A stretch of DNA of 64,000 nucleotides from positions 40,857,583-40,921,582 of the forward strand of contig NC_088797.1 of assembly GCF_011386835.1 (NCBI RefSeq), given 5' to 3'. Every line of letters begins with the position of its first letter. Within the stretch, counting starts at the first letter, position 1. This DNA comes from Chrysemys picta bellii. Its lineage: Eukaryota > Chordata > Testudines > Emydidae. Below the pieces are notes generated by a model. The model was not told where the DNA came from. It did not search any database and saw only the letters and a list, made by a program, of their open reading frames with translations. Shown one piece after another: positions 1 through 12,118 of this stretch. The position numbers and the translations under genes were made by a program.

Positions 1-110
1 TGACTTAGGAGCCAACCTCCATTTTCAAAAGCGAATTTGGCGCTTATGCTTTTAAGTCCCTTTGGCTTTCAATAGGACCTATGTCATAAGGCACAGATTT
101 GCAAAGGTCT

Positions 111-269
111 TTAGGTGTTGCTCCACTCAGTATCGCAACACCTACATGACTAAGGAGGCAACACCTAACTCTCATTAAGACTCACTGAAAGTCAATGAAT
201 TCCTATGTGCCTAAGTCACTTTTGAAAGTGAGTGTTAGGTGTTGCAATACTGAGTGGAGCTACGCCTAC
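111..269. repeat. Inverted repeat with 35-bp arms
   Basis: Arms 111-145 and 235-269 are inverted copies (30 of 35 positions by eye), each built on TTAGGTGTTG. The loop holds smaller versions (caacacctaact, gtgcctaagtc). The text belongs to the TTAGG-TGCC and TTTTGAAA palindromic repeats seen also near 12.4, 45.8 and 46.7 kb. Confidence 0.75.
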
Positions 270-480
270 AGATCTTTAAAAACCTGGGCCTTGGTGCCTA
301 CATCACTTTGAAAGGGGGACAGTGGTTCCTAATTCACTTAAGCCTCTTTGAAAATTCTACCCAAGTCACCTCCAAAATTCTTGATGTACTATATCGGTTA
401 CAATGTGAAAGCTCTTCTGTGTGCCTCCCGCTCCAATTAAGGGCACAACCCTGAAGCTCTAACATGACTAAACCTAAATC

Positions 481-1629
481 ATGTGACTAGTTCCACTGAA
501 GTCAACACTAACATTAGTCAATGGGACTCCTTGTGTGAGGAAGGCTTACTGGGAGTAAGTTTTGCAGGATAAGCCCTAACGCTGTAATACCTCTTTTAAA
601 GAAATCATAGATAAAAGATTAAGGAGGACAAAGGAAACAATTCAGAGCCGGATCCAAAGCCCATTTAAGTCAATGGAAAGGCTCCCATTGATTTCAATGA
701 ATTTTGTATCAGTCCCTTTGAAAGATGGGTGTGCTGTCCCTATCAGTGAGCTTTTAAAATATCATTTTAAATTTTGTTTTAAGTAATGCAGCATTTTACA
801 GGAATGGCTAAAAACATTACCATCCTTTTACTGCTACGTTTGGGGCTATTAACTGATGAGCTACAGTCAGGACAAAATTCTGGCCCCTTAGAGTCAATGG
901 AAATTTTGCCATTGTCTTTAATGGGGCTAGGATCTCACCTGAGTAGTTTTGACAGGGTTAGAATTTTTGAAAGGAGAATACAGTTAAGAAGCTTGCTCAC
1001 GTTTTCCCCTTTTCCCCACCAGAGAATGTCTGCTTCCTGAAACAGAGAGCTATTTAATGAGGAGCTTCTCGGCTTTTTACAGCCTTCTAGTGAGTTGTAG
1101 CAAAGTCAGCATTGGAATTCTTTCTGGGCTAGGATCTTCGTTGCAATATGACTCAGCATTGAGGACAGCTGGACATTGGGCAATCCAGGGCTCAGATTGG
1201 TGTGCAAAAAATATTTGAAAGGGGAAATATACAAATTAATGTGGCACTTGGTAAATTATGTGCTGGACTACATTCCTATGCAAAGTAAAATACATCAGTA
1301 ATTCCCCAGAGAATCAATCATTTTGGAATTAGAGCACGTCAGATGAATCTTGGCATCACATCTAAGAAGGAATATCATTCTGTCTTTGGTAGGTGTATTT
1401 TCCAAATTCCATTCCACGCAGTGAGTGAAAATCAGAGCAGGTCATGCACATGCTCACACAGATTTACTATATCCTGGCTCATTTCAGAATCCAGTACAAA
1501 ATCTTCTTCCTAACTTAAAATCTTCCAAGATGTAATGAACTGGCAGGAGGTGTGACACACTCTTAACAGTAGCACATGTACTGGCATAATCCTACCAAAC
1601 GTAACACCCTGTAATGGAAAGAGATAGAA
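481..1629. other. Intronic or intergenic sequence, no gene seen
   Basis: AT-rich. A 60-bp palindromic word (gcccatttaagtcaatggaa, then tcccattgatttcaatgaa) lies at 660-710. The open frames present show no domain. Confidence 0.5.
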
Positions 1630-1735
1630 GGCCAGATTCTGATCTCACCTACCTTGGTGTAAATCTGGAGAAACTCTACTGAAATCAGCGTTAATTCCAT
1701 ATTTACATCACTGTAACTGATGCCAGAATCTGGCC
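1630..1735. repeat. Short palindromic MITE, GGCCAGATTCTG family
   Basis: Perfect 12-bp termini GGCCAGATTCTG and CAGAATCTGGCC. Inside are ccttggtgtaaatctggag and a diverged partner. A 106-bp non-coding unit. Confidence 0.75.
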
Positions 1736-3590
1736 TAGACAGTCTGTTTGTAACTCAGACTTTCAGGCCTGAGAGAATAGGTATAATAAATCTAATCCAA
1801 GCATACCTAGGATCAGAAGTCTGCCTTTGGATGCATACAGAGAAAACCTGTTGACTTCTTAAGGAAGAATATTGCCCTTAGGTGGAGTACTTGTGTCAAA
1901 GGACACATGGTCATACTCTCGCTCTCTCTCTACATGTGCAATAGTTTGATGTTCCTAAAACAGAGGGGTCACTACTGCCTTAGCTGACGCATGCACCATT
2001 TTTGTGTCTAAATTCATCCACCCATAAACCATGTCTTATTTGTGGGAGTAATAAAGGGAGAAGTTGACAGACACACAGACAAAGAGATAAATGATGGACA
2101 GGGGACAAAACAGTTCTCTTAGAAAGGGCTCTCCTCGATCATTTCATGTTTGTTGTTGTTTTTCCTACAGTCAGAAAACTACGTAGAATACTGATGAGGG
2201 AATAACTAGACCAGTCTGAGATGATTGTTTTTGGGTTAAACACTTGATTCTCAGATTAGGGCACATGAGATTACTCACCTACCTGCAGCTATTTTGGGGA
2301 GTACAGTCTACTGGAAAATAGAAACCACTCCCTTTTCTCAGTGATGGTTACCTATGGCTTCAGTTTCTAGTCACACAGCCTTCCTTTCCAATGACTACCG
2401 TCTTCTTAGCAAGTGATTATAAGTAAGCTAGTGTTGGTCTCTATTGACTATGCATGGAAAGAATGGCAGTTATCAGAGCATGGTTTTCTGACTCACAGCT
2501 CGGCCATTCTCTACTAATTGCCAAAGGCATAAAAGCCCAAAGGCAAATTAAGCAGAAGCCTAGAGTGCTGACTCCCCCAGAAGTAATGAACAGATTTCCC
2601 CTTTTAGACTACACAGGCTTACTGCCAAGGGGGGGGGGGGCACTTCGCAACTGGGTTCAGGCCCAGCTGCTGGAATTAGGCCATCGGCAGCTGCAGTTCA
2701 AAAATTCTGAAACCACTTGAGTTTATTGTAGAATGAACAGAGTACAGTTCAGTTCTTCCATTTCAGTTCCATCTCCTTGAAAACTCCTGCACCAGCTGTA
2801 TTTGAAGAAAATAAGTAGTAAGTATGTGGATAGTTTTGGACCCAATCCTGCCTCCTTGATTTCAGTAGGAGCACACCTTGAATTTTACATATGCTCTATC
2901 TGGAGGGTGTAAGTGGTACTTCGGGCTTGAGCTGACCCATTGCACAGAGGTGTAGTTCCCATGATAAGTGACTAGTTCAGCTTAGAGAGAACAAAAGGAC
3001 CAGTCTATATTTCATCCTTTACATATAGTGCAAGAGGCCAGTGTTTCTGGAGCTGTGGGACCAAGGTTCTTATCCTGGCTCCATAAGTGTATGTGGTTTA
3101 TTATGGAGAGAGGGTGGTCTCTCTCTATTTAAAGTTGCAACCATTGCAAGGCTGATTCTGCTACCTTCTGTACTTCTCAGTTCTCAGACTTTCACATGTT
3201 CAGAGTTAAGTCTCATTGGCAACTCGATTTTCTGTATATTTGGATTAAATTCAGCGAGTAGTATTTGAAATGAAAATACTTTAAAGTATCTTTGCTAAAA
3301 TAAGTATTGCAAAGCACCCAGTGCTGTTTCATGTCACTCTGCTCAATGAAATCACTGCGTTCAAAGTATCAGGAGATTTTGCTATTAGCTCATGGAAGAG
3401 GTAGTTTTTAAATGTTTAAGAAGTTGCCATGATTTGAAAACTAGCTATAACTTGTGTTCAGTTAAGCCCCTGGAGACAAAAATAGGGCTAAGGAGCTTAT
3501 TGTTAGCTGTGAGCTCTGGATCAGCCTGTTGAAAGGAAATTCCAGAGTCTGGTGAATGCTGACTCCTCCTGTATTCACCCCAGAATGCCC
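1736..3590. other. No gene seen
   Basis: A G10 run at 2631-2640 and short frames lacking any domain. Nothing else recognised. Confidence 0.5.
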
Positions 3591-3679
3591 CTTTGACCTA
3601 GCTCAAAGCTGTTAACCAAACCCTGAGATGCTAAACCCATGTTTTAGCCACTAGACCATAGTGCCTCCAGTGAAACTGC

Positions 3680-3800
3680 CTCAAGTCTTGGCACTTAGAC
3701 GAATTGTAAAATCGGGCTAACAATGCTTACCTATCTTTGTAAAGTGCTTTGAGATCCACAGATGTAAAAAGCACTCTAACTGCAAAGCATTATGATTAGC
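3680..3800 (+). mobile_element. MIR-like SINE tail fragment
   Basis: caatgcttacctatctttgt then aaagtgctttgagatccaca is the typical end of a MIR-like or related SINE, with a decayed upstream part from about 3590. Confidence 0.5.
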
Positions 3801-4141
3801 CATGATTTTCAGATAAAATATGCCTCAGTTACTCTAAGTTGAGTGTCTGGCCCAGGTTTACTTGTTTGGCCTTGGCTGTAAAACCCAGAAATCTGTGTTC
3901 CAGTTTTGGGTCTAGTACTGTACTTATTTCGCTATGACTTGTTGATATCTGTTAATAACAATCAGATTGAATGTAGGCTTTGCATATGCCAGCTAATTTA
4001 GCTATGGAATGAACATGTGCATCTTATCAGGTGTGCATTGAATGGGGCATGATTTTGAGGACCCATTATGAGCTTGGCCAATGCCTCTCACTCCTATTTA
4101 ATAAAATGTTTACCTACCCTTTTGATTCAAAGTTAAAAACT

Positions 4142-4222
4142 CTGGGTCATACCTTAGCTGGTGTAAACTGACATAGTTCCACTAAAGTTATTGGATTTAC
4201 ACCAGCTGAGGATCTGGCCCAG
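4142..4222. repeat. Short palindromic MITE related to the 1630 unit
   Basis: Outer ends CTGGGTC and GGCCCAG. Inner perfect 12-bp arms AGCTGGTGTAAA (4156-4167) and TTTACACCAGCT (4196-4207). The whole unit can fold into one hairpin. Confidence 0.75.
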
Positions 4223-4629
4223 TGTCAAAAGAAAATATGAAAGATGTAAAACAAGCAAGCAAACAAACAAAATTAGAAATTCCAAAAACCAAAACTTGTT
4301 TCATAAACCAATCAAGGACAAGTAACAACTTATTTACATATCACAATTACAGAAGCAAGGAAGCTGATAGTTAAAGAAATTATAAATTTTTACACTGACC
4401 ACATAATAAACCCAAACATAATACTTATCAGTTATAATACAAACACCTTAAATCAGACCCAAAATAAATACTCGTCTTTCAAGAGTAATCTCAAAATATA
4501 AACACAACACAGAACCCTTGTGAAAAACAAATGCTAAAAGTTACATTGCTATATAGGCATGGCTATCACACGTTAATACCCCAAAATGGAAGTCCACATA
4601 GATATGTAATTTATTATAATGTAATAATG

Positions 4630-5115
4630 TTTAAGGCCCTTCATTCAGCAAAGCACTTAAGCACATGAATAATCACATCTGTATTCAGCAAAATACATAA
4701 GCACATGCTTAGCTTTAAGCATGTGATTAACTCTACTGATTTCAATTGGGACTACCCCTATGTGCTTAATGTTTGAAAGATTGATCATGCAAAGTACACT
4801 GGACCCCCACTAGAATGCGGGGTTTTGGATCCATGCGCAGTCCTGCGTTAACGCGGGGACCGCATTACCAAGGATTCCAATGAAGGTAATTAAATTTGGG
4901 ATCCATGTGCGGTCCCACGCTATAACCGAATTTGCGCTATAAAGACGCATGTTCTAGCGAGGGTCTGCTGTACCGAGCACTCTAGCTCCAAACCAGAAAA
5001 CACTTAAACACCTGTTTAACTTTAAGCACATGAGCAGTACCAATAAGTCCTCTAGTCAACTGGAGGACTTGTGTGCCTAAAGTTAAACATATGTAAAGTC
5101 CTTGCAGATTGTGGC
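4630..5115. repeat. CACTTAAGCACATG palindromic repeats, interrupted
   Basis: Words such as agcaaagcacttaagcacat, agcacatgcttagctttaag and aacacttaaacacctgttta recur in both orientations before and after the Tigger-like MITE at 4795-4972. A related unit is at 6350-6510. Confidence 0.55.
4795..4972. mobile_element. Tigger/mariner-like MITE, about 174 bp
   Basis: TA at both edges. The left end CACTGGACCCCCACTAGAAT and right end ATGTTCTAGCGAGGGTCTGC are imperfect inverted copies. CpG-rich interior with gcgcagtcctgcgttaacgc. Confidence 0.8.
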
Positions 5116-6127
5116 CATATACTTTTCCTATTACACTGCTTATTATAATTCTTTTCATCATTTAATATTTATACTACCCTTCAGAGGCCCCATTAGGAAT
5201 GGGCCAGGTGCTGTGCAAATACATAAAGATACAGTCTTTCTCCCAGAGAACTAATAATCCTTATAACATTATTCTCCAGAAACAGCATTTAATTATTTTA
5301 CCAAAAAATTCTATTTTCAATTGATAAATATGTTAACTGAGATTTCCCATTTAACATAACTGAGTTAATACAACAAAAACCATGGAGGCAAATTTACATT
5401 AGGACATGGTAATGGAATCAATTTAGCACTCTACCTACATATATAAAAAGTCTTTAAAATCATAACTATAATTTTAGCTATAATATACATTACACCTTTA
5501 TGTTGGATAGATGAACTATATCATTAACTAATGAAATAAGTTAAATAATAAACTAGGACTCCTGGCTTCTCCACGGCATATCAGATTCATTTCTAATCCT
5601 CGCACATTGCAAAACACCAGTCTTTCCAATCACCTCCTTCTGATTACCATCTTGCCTTTTCCCCTTCGGTTTGGAGCCAGTTTTTCTACATAGCCCAGAA
5701 AAGTTCTCTCAGGGAACATGCACTTTGAGCAGCTGTTCCCTGGTTCCTCACCATCTGGTGTCCATCAGCTGCGTGGACATGTGCACAGTGGAGTGAGATG
5801 GCTGTGCAGAAGGAAGGGAACATCCCTTCCAGTTGCCTTCCCCCACTGCAGCTTTTTATTGACGTTTTGTACTATCCACAATACATAGAACAGCAGAAAA
5901 CAAGCAGGGTTAGTTTATGAGATGTTACCAGGGTCAAAAGACAGGTGACTCACATTTAGCAGCTAAAATAATCATATTCTCATTGACAGGGTGGGTGAAA
6001 TTGCTCCCTCCCCCTTCATTTTAAGAGATTTCTTGTAGCATGTGTTAACCCTTTGCGCTTTACAATCTGTCTCCCTTTGAATTTAGCTGTGACACTCTGG
6101 CTACCTTTTCCAGACTTGAAGAAGAGC
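5116..6127. other. No gene seen; one old repeat fragment
   Basis: At 5180-5260, ggccccattaggaatgggcc with gtgctgtgcaaatacataaa resembles a common degenerate turtle SINE/LINE fragment. The rest is AT-rich. Confidence 0.45.
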
Positions 6128-6262
6128 TCAGTGAAGCTCAAAAGCTTGTTTCGCCCACCAGCAGACATTGGTCCAGTAAAAGATATTGTCTCATCCTCCC
6201 TGTCTCTCACATATCCTGGGACCAACACAGCTACAACAACACTGCAAACAACTTATTGTCAT
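6128..6262 (+). repeat. Turtle-type interspersed repeat, single copy
   Basis: aagcttgtttcgcccaccag, ttggtccagtaaaagatatt, then cctgtctctcacatatcctg and gaccaacacagctacaacaa. I recognise this as a common reptile repeat but do not know its class. The right half of 19513-19646 is the same text. Confidence 0.6.
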
Positions 6263-6349
6263 AGGATAGTAAATTGTATATCTGGTTCTTCATCACAGAA
6301 TCAGGGATTGCTGCTGTTAGAAGACTTTTGTCTTGTCATCTAGACTGCA

Positions 6350-6510
6350 TACCAGCAACGCACTTAAGCATGTGTTTAAAGTTAAGCAATTCCCTTAAAT
6401 TCCATCGAATTCAATGCAATTTAAGCACATGCTTAGAGTTAAGCACATAGTCATGTGCTTTGCTGAATAGGAATGGATTTAATTAAGTGCTTTGCTGAAC
6501 TGGGGCCATA
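6350..6510. repeat. CACTTAAGCATGTG palindromic repeat
   Basis: The arms cagcaacgcacttaagcatg and agtgctttgctgaactgggg face each other, with ttaagcacatgcttagagtt between. Non-coding, same type as at 4.6-5.1 kb. Confidence 0.6.
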
Positions 6511-7627
6511 ATTCATAATTCCTAAGAATTTTCTTCTTCCTGATGCTTGATTTAAAGGCATTTCGTATACTGCACTCTAGTATCAGGAAAGGAACTTTAC
6601 ATATAACTCCTTAGAAACTTACTAGGCTATTGTGAAAAGAGTTAGAAGATACAGTGGATTTTCAGCAAATATTAAATAAAGTTCCACGTCTGAGATTTTA
6701 ATAACTTGGAGCTTTTGAGCCATGGAAATGTGTGACATTGGGATCTTTTGAAAACTGTGAAAATAAAGTCAAGTTTATTTGTGAATGGCGTGTTTTGGAA
6801 TTAGCTAACACAACTTGCAAGGTACTACAGGAATTAGTGCCTGGTACTCTGATTTTTGTGATTTATACACTTGACTTTGTTGATGGTCAAAGAGTTCAGT
6901 CAATTTTTTTCCATGCATTATAAATATAGGAGCTAATCTAACAGAACAAGTCGGTGATACAAGAAGCATCAGTGAGTTGAAAGGAACCATTGGGATTACA
7001 ATCAAGGAGAAGACAAGAAATGAAAGGCAAATAAAGCCTCTTCTGCATAGTTTAAGCATCCCCAATCCAAACCTCTGTGGATGCCTCTTCACTATACAAA
7101 GCACACACAAAATGTGTTTAAACAACACTGCATTTGTACTTCCCATGTACAAATTAACAGAATAGGTTGCATCTTACTTGTCTTTCTTAGACACAATGCT
7201 TTAAAATGAATCATCAAGCCTGGGAAGTACATGTAAGAATTCCTTTAAGCTGCTTTGCACTATAGCCTGGGAACACCAACACGGCTAGTAGAACAGTCAA
7301 TAATGAATAGTTTCAGGTTATGGAGCATATACACATAGCAAAGCTACTAATTAGACAACTGTATACTATACCCCTTTACTCTGTTCAGCTACAGCCTGTT
7401 CTTACCTCATCAGAGTACATCTCAGAACTGTACAATTATTTCCAGATATGTCCAAATGCCTAAGCCCCAAAGCGATGTATGAACCAGGGAAAGATAGGCA
7501 TTCGTCCACCTAACTTGCCTGCGGGGCCTGATCTGGCAAGTATGCTCAGATCATGCCTTTTGGATTGGGTCACTACAGATAAGTTTAAACAAAATGGCTG
7601 GGAGGAGGCGGTCGAGGGGGAGGAGGA
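6511..7627. other. No gene seen
   Basis: Contains a 115-codon minus-strand open frame at 6805-7152 with no recognisable family, no start context and no partner. It is probably chance. Confidence 0.5.
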
Positions 7628-7976
7628 GTTCCCTCAGAACTTTTAGCCCAGTGGTTAGGGTACTCACCTGGGATGTGGGAGACCCCTGATTCAATTCTTC
7701 CCTCCACCCGAGGGAGAAAAGGGATTTGAACAGGTGAGTGTCATAACAACTGGGCTATGGGGTATTCTGATGTGTGTGTGTAGGGGGGGCTACCTTAGTC
7801 TCTCCTGTTGAAGATGTTCCACTCTGTATAAATAATAAACAAAATTCATTAGAGCAGGGGGACTGGATCCTGGGTCTCCCAAATGAGTGTTCTAACCAAC
7901 AGGTTACAGAGTCATTCTTATGCTTGCTTATGCTCTCCTCCCCACCCTTACCCCTGGTCCAATCTTGAAGCTGTTA
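7628..7976 (+). mobile_element. tRNA-like SINE or composite, forward copy
   Basis: TAGCCCAGTGGTTAGGGTAC resembles a Pol III A box region, followed about 40 bp later by gattcaattc, a weak B box. Further in, the complementary phrase gtcataacaactgggctat appears, so the unit contains two tRNA-like parts facing each other. It ends near gttccactctgtataaataa, shortly before the LINE fragment at 7978. An inverted copy is at 11806-12118. Confidence 0.7.
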
Positions 7977-7977
7977 C

Positions 7978-8938
7978 ATTGTGGATAAATAATGAAAGAT
8001 AATAATGAATGTGATTGGGCAAAAAAATGGCAGATGAAATTCAATGTTGACAAATGCAAAGTAATGCACATTCGAAAACATAATCCCAACTACACATATA
8101 AAATGATGGGGTCTAAATTAGCTGTTACCACTCAAAAAAGAGATCTTGGAGTCATTGAGGATAGTTCTCTGAAAACATCAACTCAATGTGCAGCAGAAGT
8201 CAAAAAAGTGAACAGAATGCTAGGAATCATTAAGAAGGAGATAGATAAGACAGAAAATATCATATTGCCTCTATATACATCCATGGTACGCCCACATCTC
8301 GAATACTGCGTGCAGATGCGGTTGCCCCATATCAAAAAAGATATATTGGAATTGGGAAAGGTTCAAAAAAGGGCAAAACAAAAATGTAGGGGTATGGAAC
8401 AGCTTCCATATGAGGAGAGATTAAAAAGACTTGGACTTTTCAGCTTGAAAACAGATGACGAAGGGGGGATATCATAGAGGTCTATGAAATTATGACTGGT
8501 GTGGAGAAAGTAAATAAGGAAGTGTTATTTACTCCTTATAACACAAGAACTAGGGGTCACCACATGAAATTAATAGGCAGCAGGTTTAAAACAAACAAAA
8601 GGAAGTATTTCTTCACACAACGCACAGTCAACCTGTGGAACTCTTTGTCAGAGTATGTTGTGAAGACCAAGGCTATAACAGGGTTCAAAGAAAAACTAGA
8701 TAAATTCATGGAGGATAGGTCCATCAGTGGCTATTAGCCAGGATGGGTATGGATGGTCTCCCTAGCCTCTGTTTGCCAGAAGCTGGGAATAGGTGACAGA
8801 GAATGGATCACTTGGTGATTACCAGTTCTGTTCATTTCTTCTGAAGCACCTGGCATTGGCCACTGTCAAAAGACAGGATACTGGGCTAGATGGACCTTTG
8901 GTCTGACCCAGTCTGGCCATTCCTATGTTCTAAGTAAT
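7978..8938 (+). mobile_element. CR1-group LINE 3' fragment, turtle type
   Basis: Coding remnant plus a 200-bp 3' UTR. The UTR contains gccagaagctgggaataggt, cctggcattggccactgtc and tgggctagatggacctttgg, then ends tggccattcctatgttct. This 3' end is characteristic of turtle CR1-like LINEs, and the tortoise Pol III SINE is known to share such a tail. A tRNA-like SINE abuts its 5' side. It is much less diverged than the second copy at 61745-62292. Confidence 0.85.
7992..8737 (+). pseudogene. C-terminal ORF2 remnant of the turtle-type LINE
   Basis: Two frames, 7992-8477 and 8492-8737. The first reads WQMKFNVDKCKVMHIRKHNP, LGVIEDSSLKTSTQCAAEVK and [19 protein letters not shown]; the second reads [20 protein letters not shown] and [18 protein letters not shown]. 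These are the post-polymerase blocks of the CR1/L2 group. A frameshift near 8455 breaks the frame. Only about 245 residues of ORF2 survive, and no catalytic residues are included. Confidence 0.82.
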
Positions 8939-9135
8939 CACACTATTAATCCTGGCTATTTTATTATTAAAGAAAGAAAAAAAATTTAAAAACCAGCAAA
9001 AATGACAGAGTGCAAGTGATAAACTGGTGACTTCCATTATAATCTCTTCTGTATGTCTCTCTGCGGAGAGCTTTTAACTAAGATTACACCCTGGAGAGTG
9101 AAATGTCTTGGGGGAGGAGGGGATACTTTTCACAT

Positions 9136-9834
9136 AGGCCTTGGCTACACTTGTGAGTTACAGCGCAATAAAGCTGCCCAGAGCGCTGTACCTCACTCCC
9201 CATCCACACTGGCAAGGCACGTACAGCGCTGTGTCTCCACGGCTACAGCGCTGCTGGTACTCCACCTCCCAGAGAAGAATAACGTTTGCTGCACCTTGGC
9301 TACAACTCCTGGGTGTCAGTGTGAACGAGGAGTTAACTTACTGCGCTGTGATAATCTCCTTATCAAGTGGCCACTCTTCTCATTGTTGTGATCGGCTGCA
9401 GGAATGCGGAAGTGACGTTTCAAAGCTCCGTTTCAGAGAGAAAAAGCAAACAGTTTGCTGTTTGCTTTGAATGAGTGAGTGAGTGAGTGAGAAGCGGGGG
9501 GGGGCAGGGGCGTCTGAATTTACAAGACAGCATGCTGATACACTCTCAGCACCCCAAAAACCCACTCTCTTTCCCCCGACATACACACAACACACTCCCT
9601 GTCACACTCCACCCTCACGCCCCCATTTGAAAAGCACGTTGCAGCCACTTGAACGCTGGGATAGCTGCCCATAATTCACCGCTCCCAATGCAGCTGCAAG
9701 TGCCACAAATGTGGCCACTCCATTGCACTGTCAGTTGTCAGTGTGGACAGATTGCAGCGCTTTCCCTACTCCACTGTATGAAGGTGGGTTTAACTCACAG
9801 TGCTCTACATCTGCAAGTATAGCCATACCCTTAG
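9136..9834. mobile_element. Long TCTACAC/CTACAC-type non-autonomous element, about 700 bp
   Basis: Left end AGGCCTTGGCTACACTTG and right end CAAGTATAGCCATACCCTT are imperfect inverted termini. The interior repeats the word CAGCGCTG and includes a (GAGT)n run at 9472-9491. The open frames inside show no known domain. Confidence 0.75.
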
Positions 9835-11204
9835 TAAGTTAAGATCAGAGGAGATTATTTCCCAAAATTATTGTGAATTCAGTGTTAGTATTGTATTGGA
9901 TACTCAAAACTGTTTATGTATGGGCAAAATAATTTAAGGGCAAGTGAAGCCTGTCTAGTTATTAATAATCTAAACTGTTTATAATTGGGCAAAGTTGACA
10001 ATCTTAACTAAACCCTATGAAATTGAAGAAAATATTTAAATTAGTTACTAAAAGAAGCCATTTAAGGAGCTTTCTTAAAACAGACCAATTATGAGTATTT
10101 AGAATCTTAAATCTAATTAAATCATGCTATTTCTCTATTTAACAATGTTTAGTCCCAGTCTCCTCACCAGGAATATATGGTCTAACCCATTTGATGATTC
10201 ACAGGAGAAACGGGGGTTAGTAATTTAAGTTACAACAGCATTTTCATATCCCAATAAAACCATTACCAACGTGTAAATCTAATCCCTTGTCAGCAACTTA
10301 GTTAACTTTCTCTCACCAATCCATGTTGGAATTTTGGGAATGTTTTGCTTAGGTTAGTTTCTTCCTGTTTTTCTTATCTGTCTATGGCAGTTTGCTTGTA
10401 GATGTGGACTGGATGCATTGTGGAGTGTTTGCTGTCGAAGCAGAGTAGCAGGGAATGTGTATGTGTGTGTGTGTGTGTAGTACTCACTTCAGAATCTTTT
10501 ATACACTTTTCATTCCTGTTTTCATGAAATTATAGGAAAATATACCTCTGTCAGGCTTGTTTAGATTCAAGTTAGTTGCCTCATTGACTCCATGCCTTCA
10601 TGGGTAGTCCTTATGAGCCTCTTCATCTCATGAATAAGTAGTTTATTAATGAATAAGCAGCATTTCGTTTATCACCTTTGTTCTTCTTGGGCAGGAAAGC
10701 TGAATTAGCTTTGAAAGTTTTTCTTCTTCTTCAGGAAAGTTTATTCTTGGAATTCTTTCAATTTTATTGGAGTTTGACAGGAAATGAAATTCTGTTTTCA
10801 AAAAGACCAAGCACTCCTGTTCTTTATTTTATATATATATATATAGTAGTTCTCAAGACAGTTTTTTAAAATTAAATAACTTTTAGAAAGTCTTGTAGTT
10901 TAAGTTGTTGACATGACAATATTTGGAACAACAATTTTTCTTGTCTTCCTGAATTGGGCGAGGGTTTGCTTGCGCACTGCCAGTAATTAATTCCCCATTA
11001 ATATAAATATTATATACTTAAATGGCTTCATATATTAATAATTAGATTAGCAAGGTAATTAGATTCCATGTTGGTAGATAACGTATTTTACCATTTACAT
11101 AGAAATGATTTTTATTAGTAGCTTTGCATTTAGCTAACATATTTGCAAATATGCATTTCACAAAGGTATTTGTAGTTTCAACACTGAAGAAATCAACAAA
11201 ATTT
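9835..11204. other. No gene seen
   Basis: AT-rich, with a (TG)n run at 10461 and a (TA)n run at 10831-10845. Confidence 0.5.
10461..10478. repeat. (TG)n microsatellite
   Basis: Eight or nine TG units after a gaatgtgta lead. Confidence 0.85.
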
Positions 11205-11437
11205 TAAAACATTTCCAACTATATGTTCTTCTTGGAGTTTCAAAAACACAAGCAGAGATTTTCCTTTAAAAAAAGGGGGTTGGTATGGCCACTTGACAAC
11301 CTACATTTATGGCTCTGATAACACACCCTACATTCCTTTTTACAATTAGACCTCAACCTAAAACATGAATGTTTTACATGGTTTGTCTTCTTGATGTTTG
11401 CTTGTCCTTGGCAAGGAGCAGAAACCTCCTGGTACAT
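11205..11437. repeat. 233-bp tandem duplication, first copy
   Basis: Runs from taaaacatttccaactatat to aaacctcctggtacat. The same 233 bp follow directly at 11438-11670, and I see no difference between the copies. The unit is not a recognised repeat and has no clear coding potential; open frames on either strand are simply duplicated. Confidence 0.95.
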
Positions 11438-11670
11438 TAAAACATTTCCAACTATATGTTCTTCTTGGAGTTTCAAAAACACAAGCAGAGATTTTCCTTT
11501 AAAAAAAGGGGGTTGGTATGGCCACTTGACAACCTACATTTATGGCTCTGATAACACACCCTACATTCCTTTTTACAATTAGACCTCAACCTAAAACATG
11601 AATGTTTTACATGGTTTGTCTTCTTGATGTTTGCTTGTCCTTGGCAAGGAGCAGAAACCTCCTGGTACAT
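11438..11670. repeat. 233-bp tandem duplication, second copy
   Basis: Exact continuation of the first copy with no spacer; after 11670 the sequence changes to cgttgattagttttaat. Identity appears complete, so the event is recent, or it is an assembly artefact. Confidence 0.95.
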
Positions 11671-11805
11671 CGTTGATTAGTTTTAATATTTTGTAACCTA
11701 ACTAGCTAAACATATATATTGTTGAATTTCCACATACTTATAAAAATAAGTCCTAATAATTGTATTAATATAATTTTTCATCAATATTGAGATGTCTCCC
11801 TAAAG

Positions 11806-12118
11806 GCCAGCGAGCAAGCATGACTCTGTCACCTGGTAGTTAGACCACTCACCAGAGAAGTGGGGGACCCAGAATCCAGTGTCCCTGCTCCAATGAATTT
11901 AATTATTTATTCGGGGTGGAACAACTTCAACAGGAAAAACAGAGAGCCCTGACATCAGAACATCCTATAGCCTAGTGTCTAGCACATGCATCTGAGAAGT
12001 GACAGATCCCTGTTCAAACACTTTCTTCCTCTCAGATGGAGGGGAGATTTGAATTGGGTATCTCCCACATCCCAGTGAGTACCCTAACCACTGGGCTAAA
12101 AGTTATGGAGCTCCTCTC
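11806..12118 (-). mobile_element. tRNA-like SINE or composite, reverse copy
   Basis: The plus strand reads cacatcccagtgagtaccct and aaccactgggctaaaagtta, the complement of the 7628-7976 unit. gcatgactctgtcacctggt and gggtggaacaacttcaacag are the complement of its 3' part. It lies just after the 233-bp duplication. Confidence 0.7.

Noticed and set aside
6805..7152. 115-codon minus-strand frame with hydrophobic stretches
   Set aside because: No family recognised; an opposing plus frame of similar quality exists, so chance in AT-rich DNA is more likely.
7750..7976. SINE tail as part of the LINE at 7978
   Set aside because: The same tail accompanies the reverse copy at 11806 where no LINE is attached, so the two are separate units.
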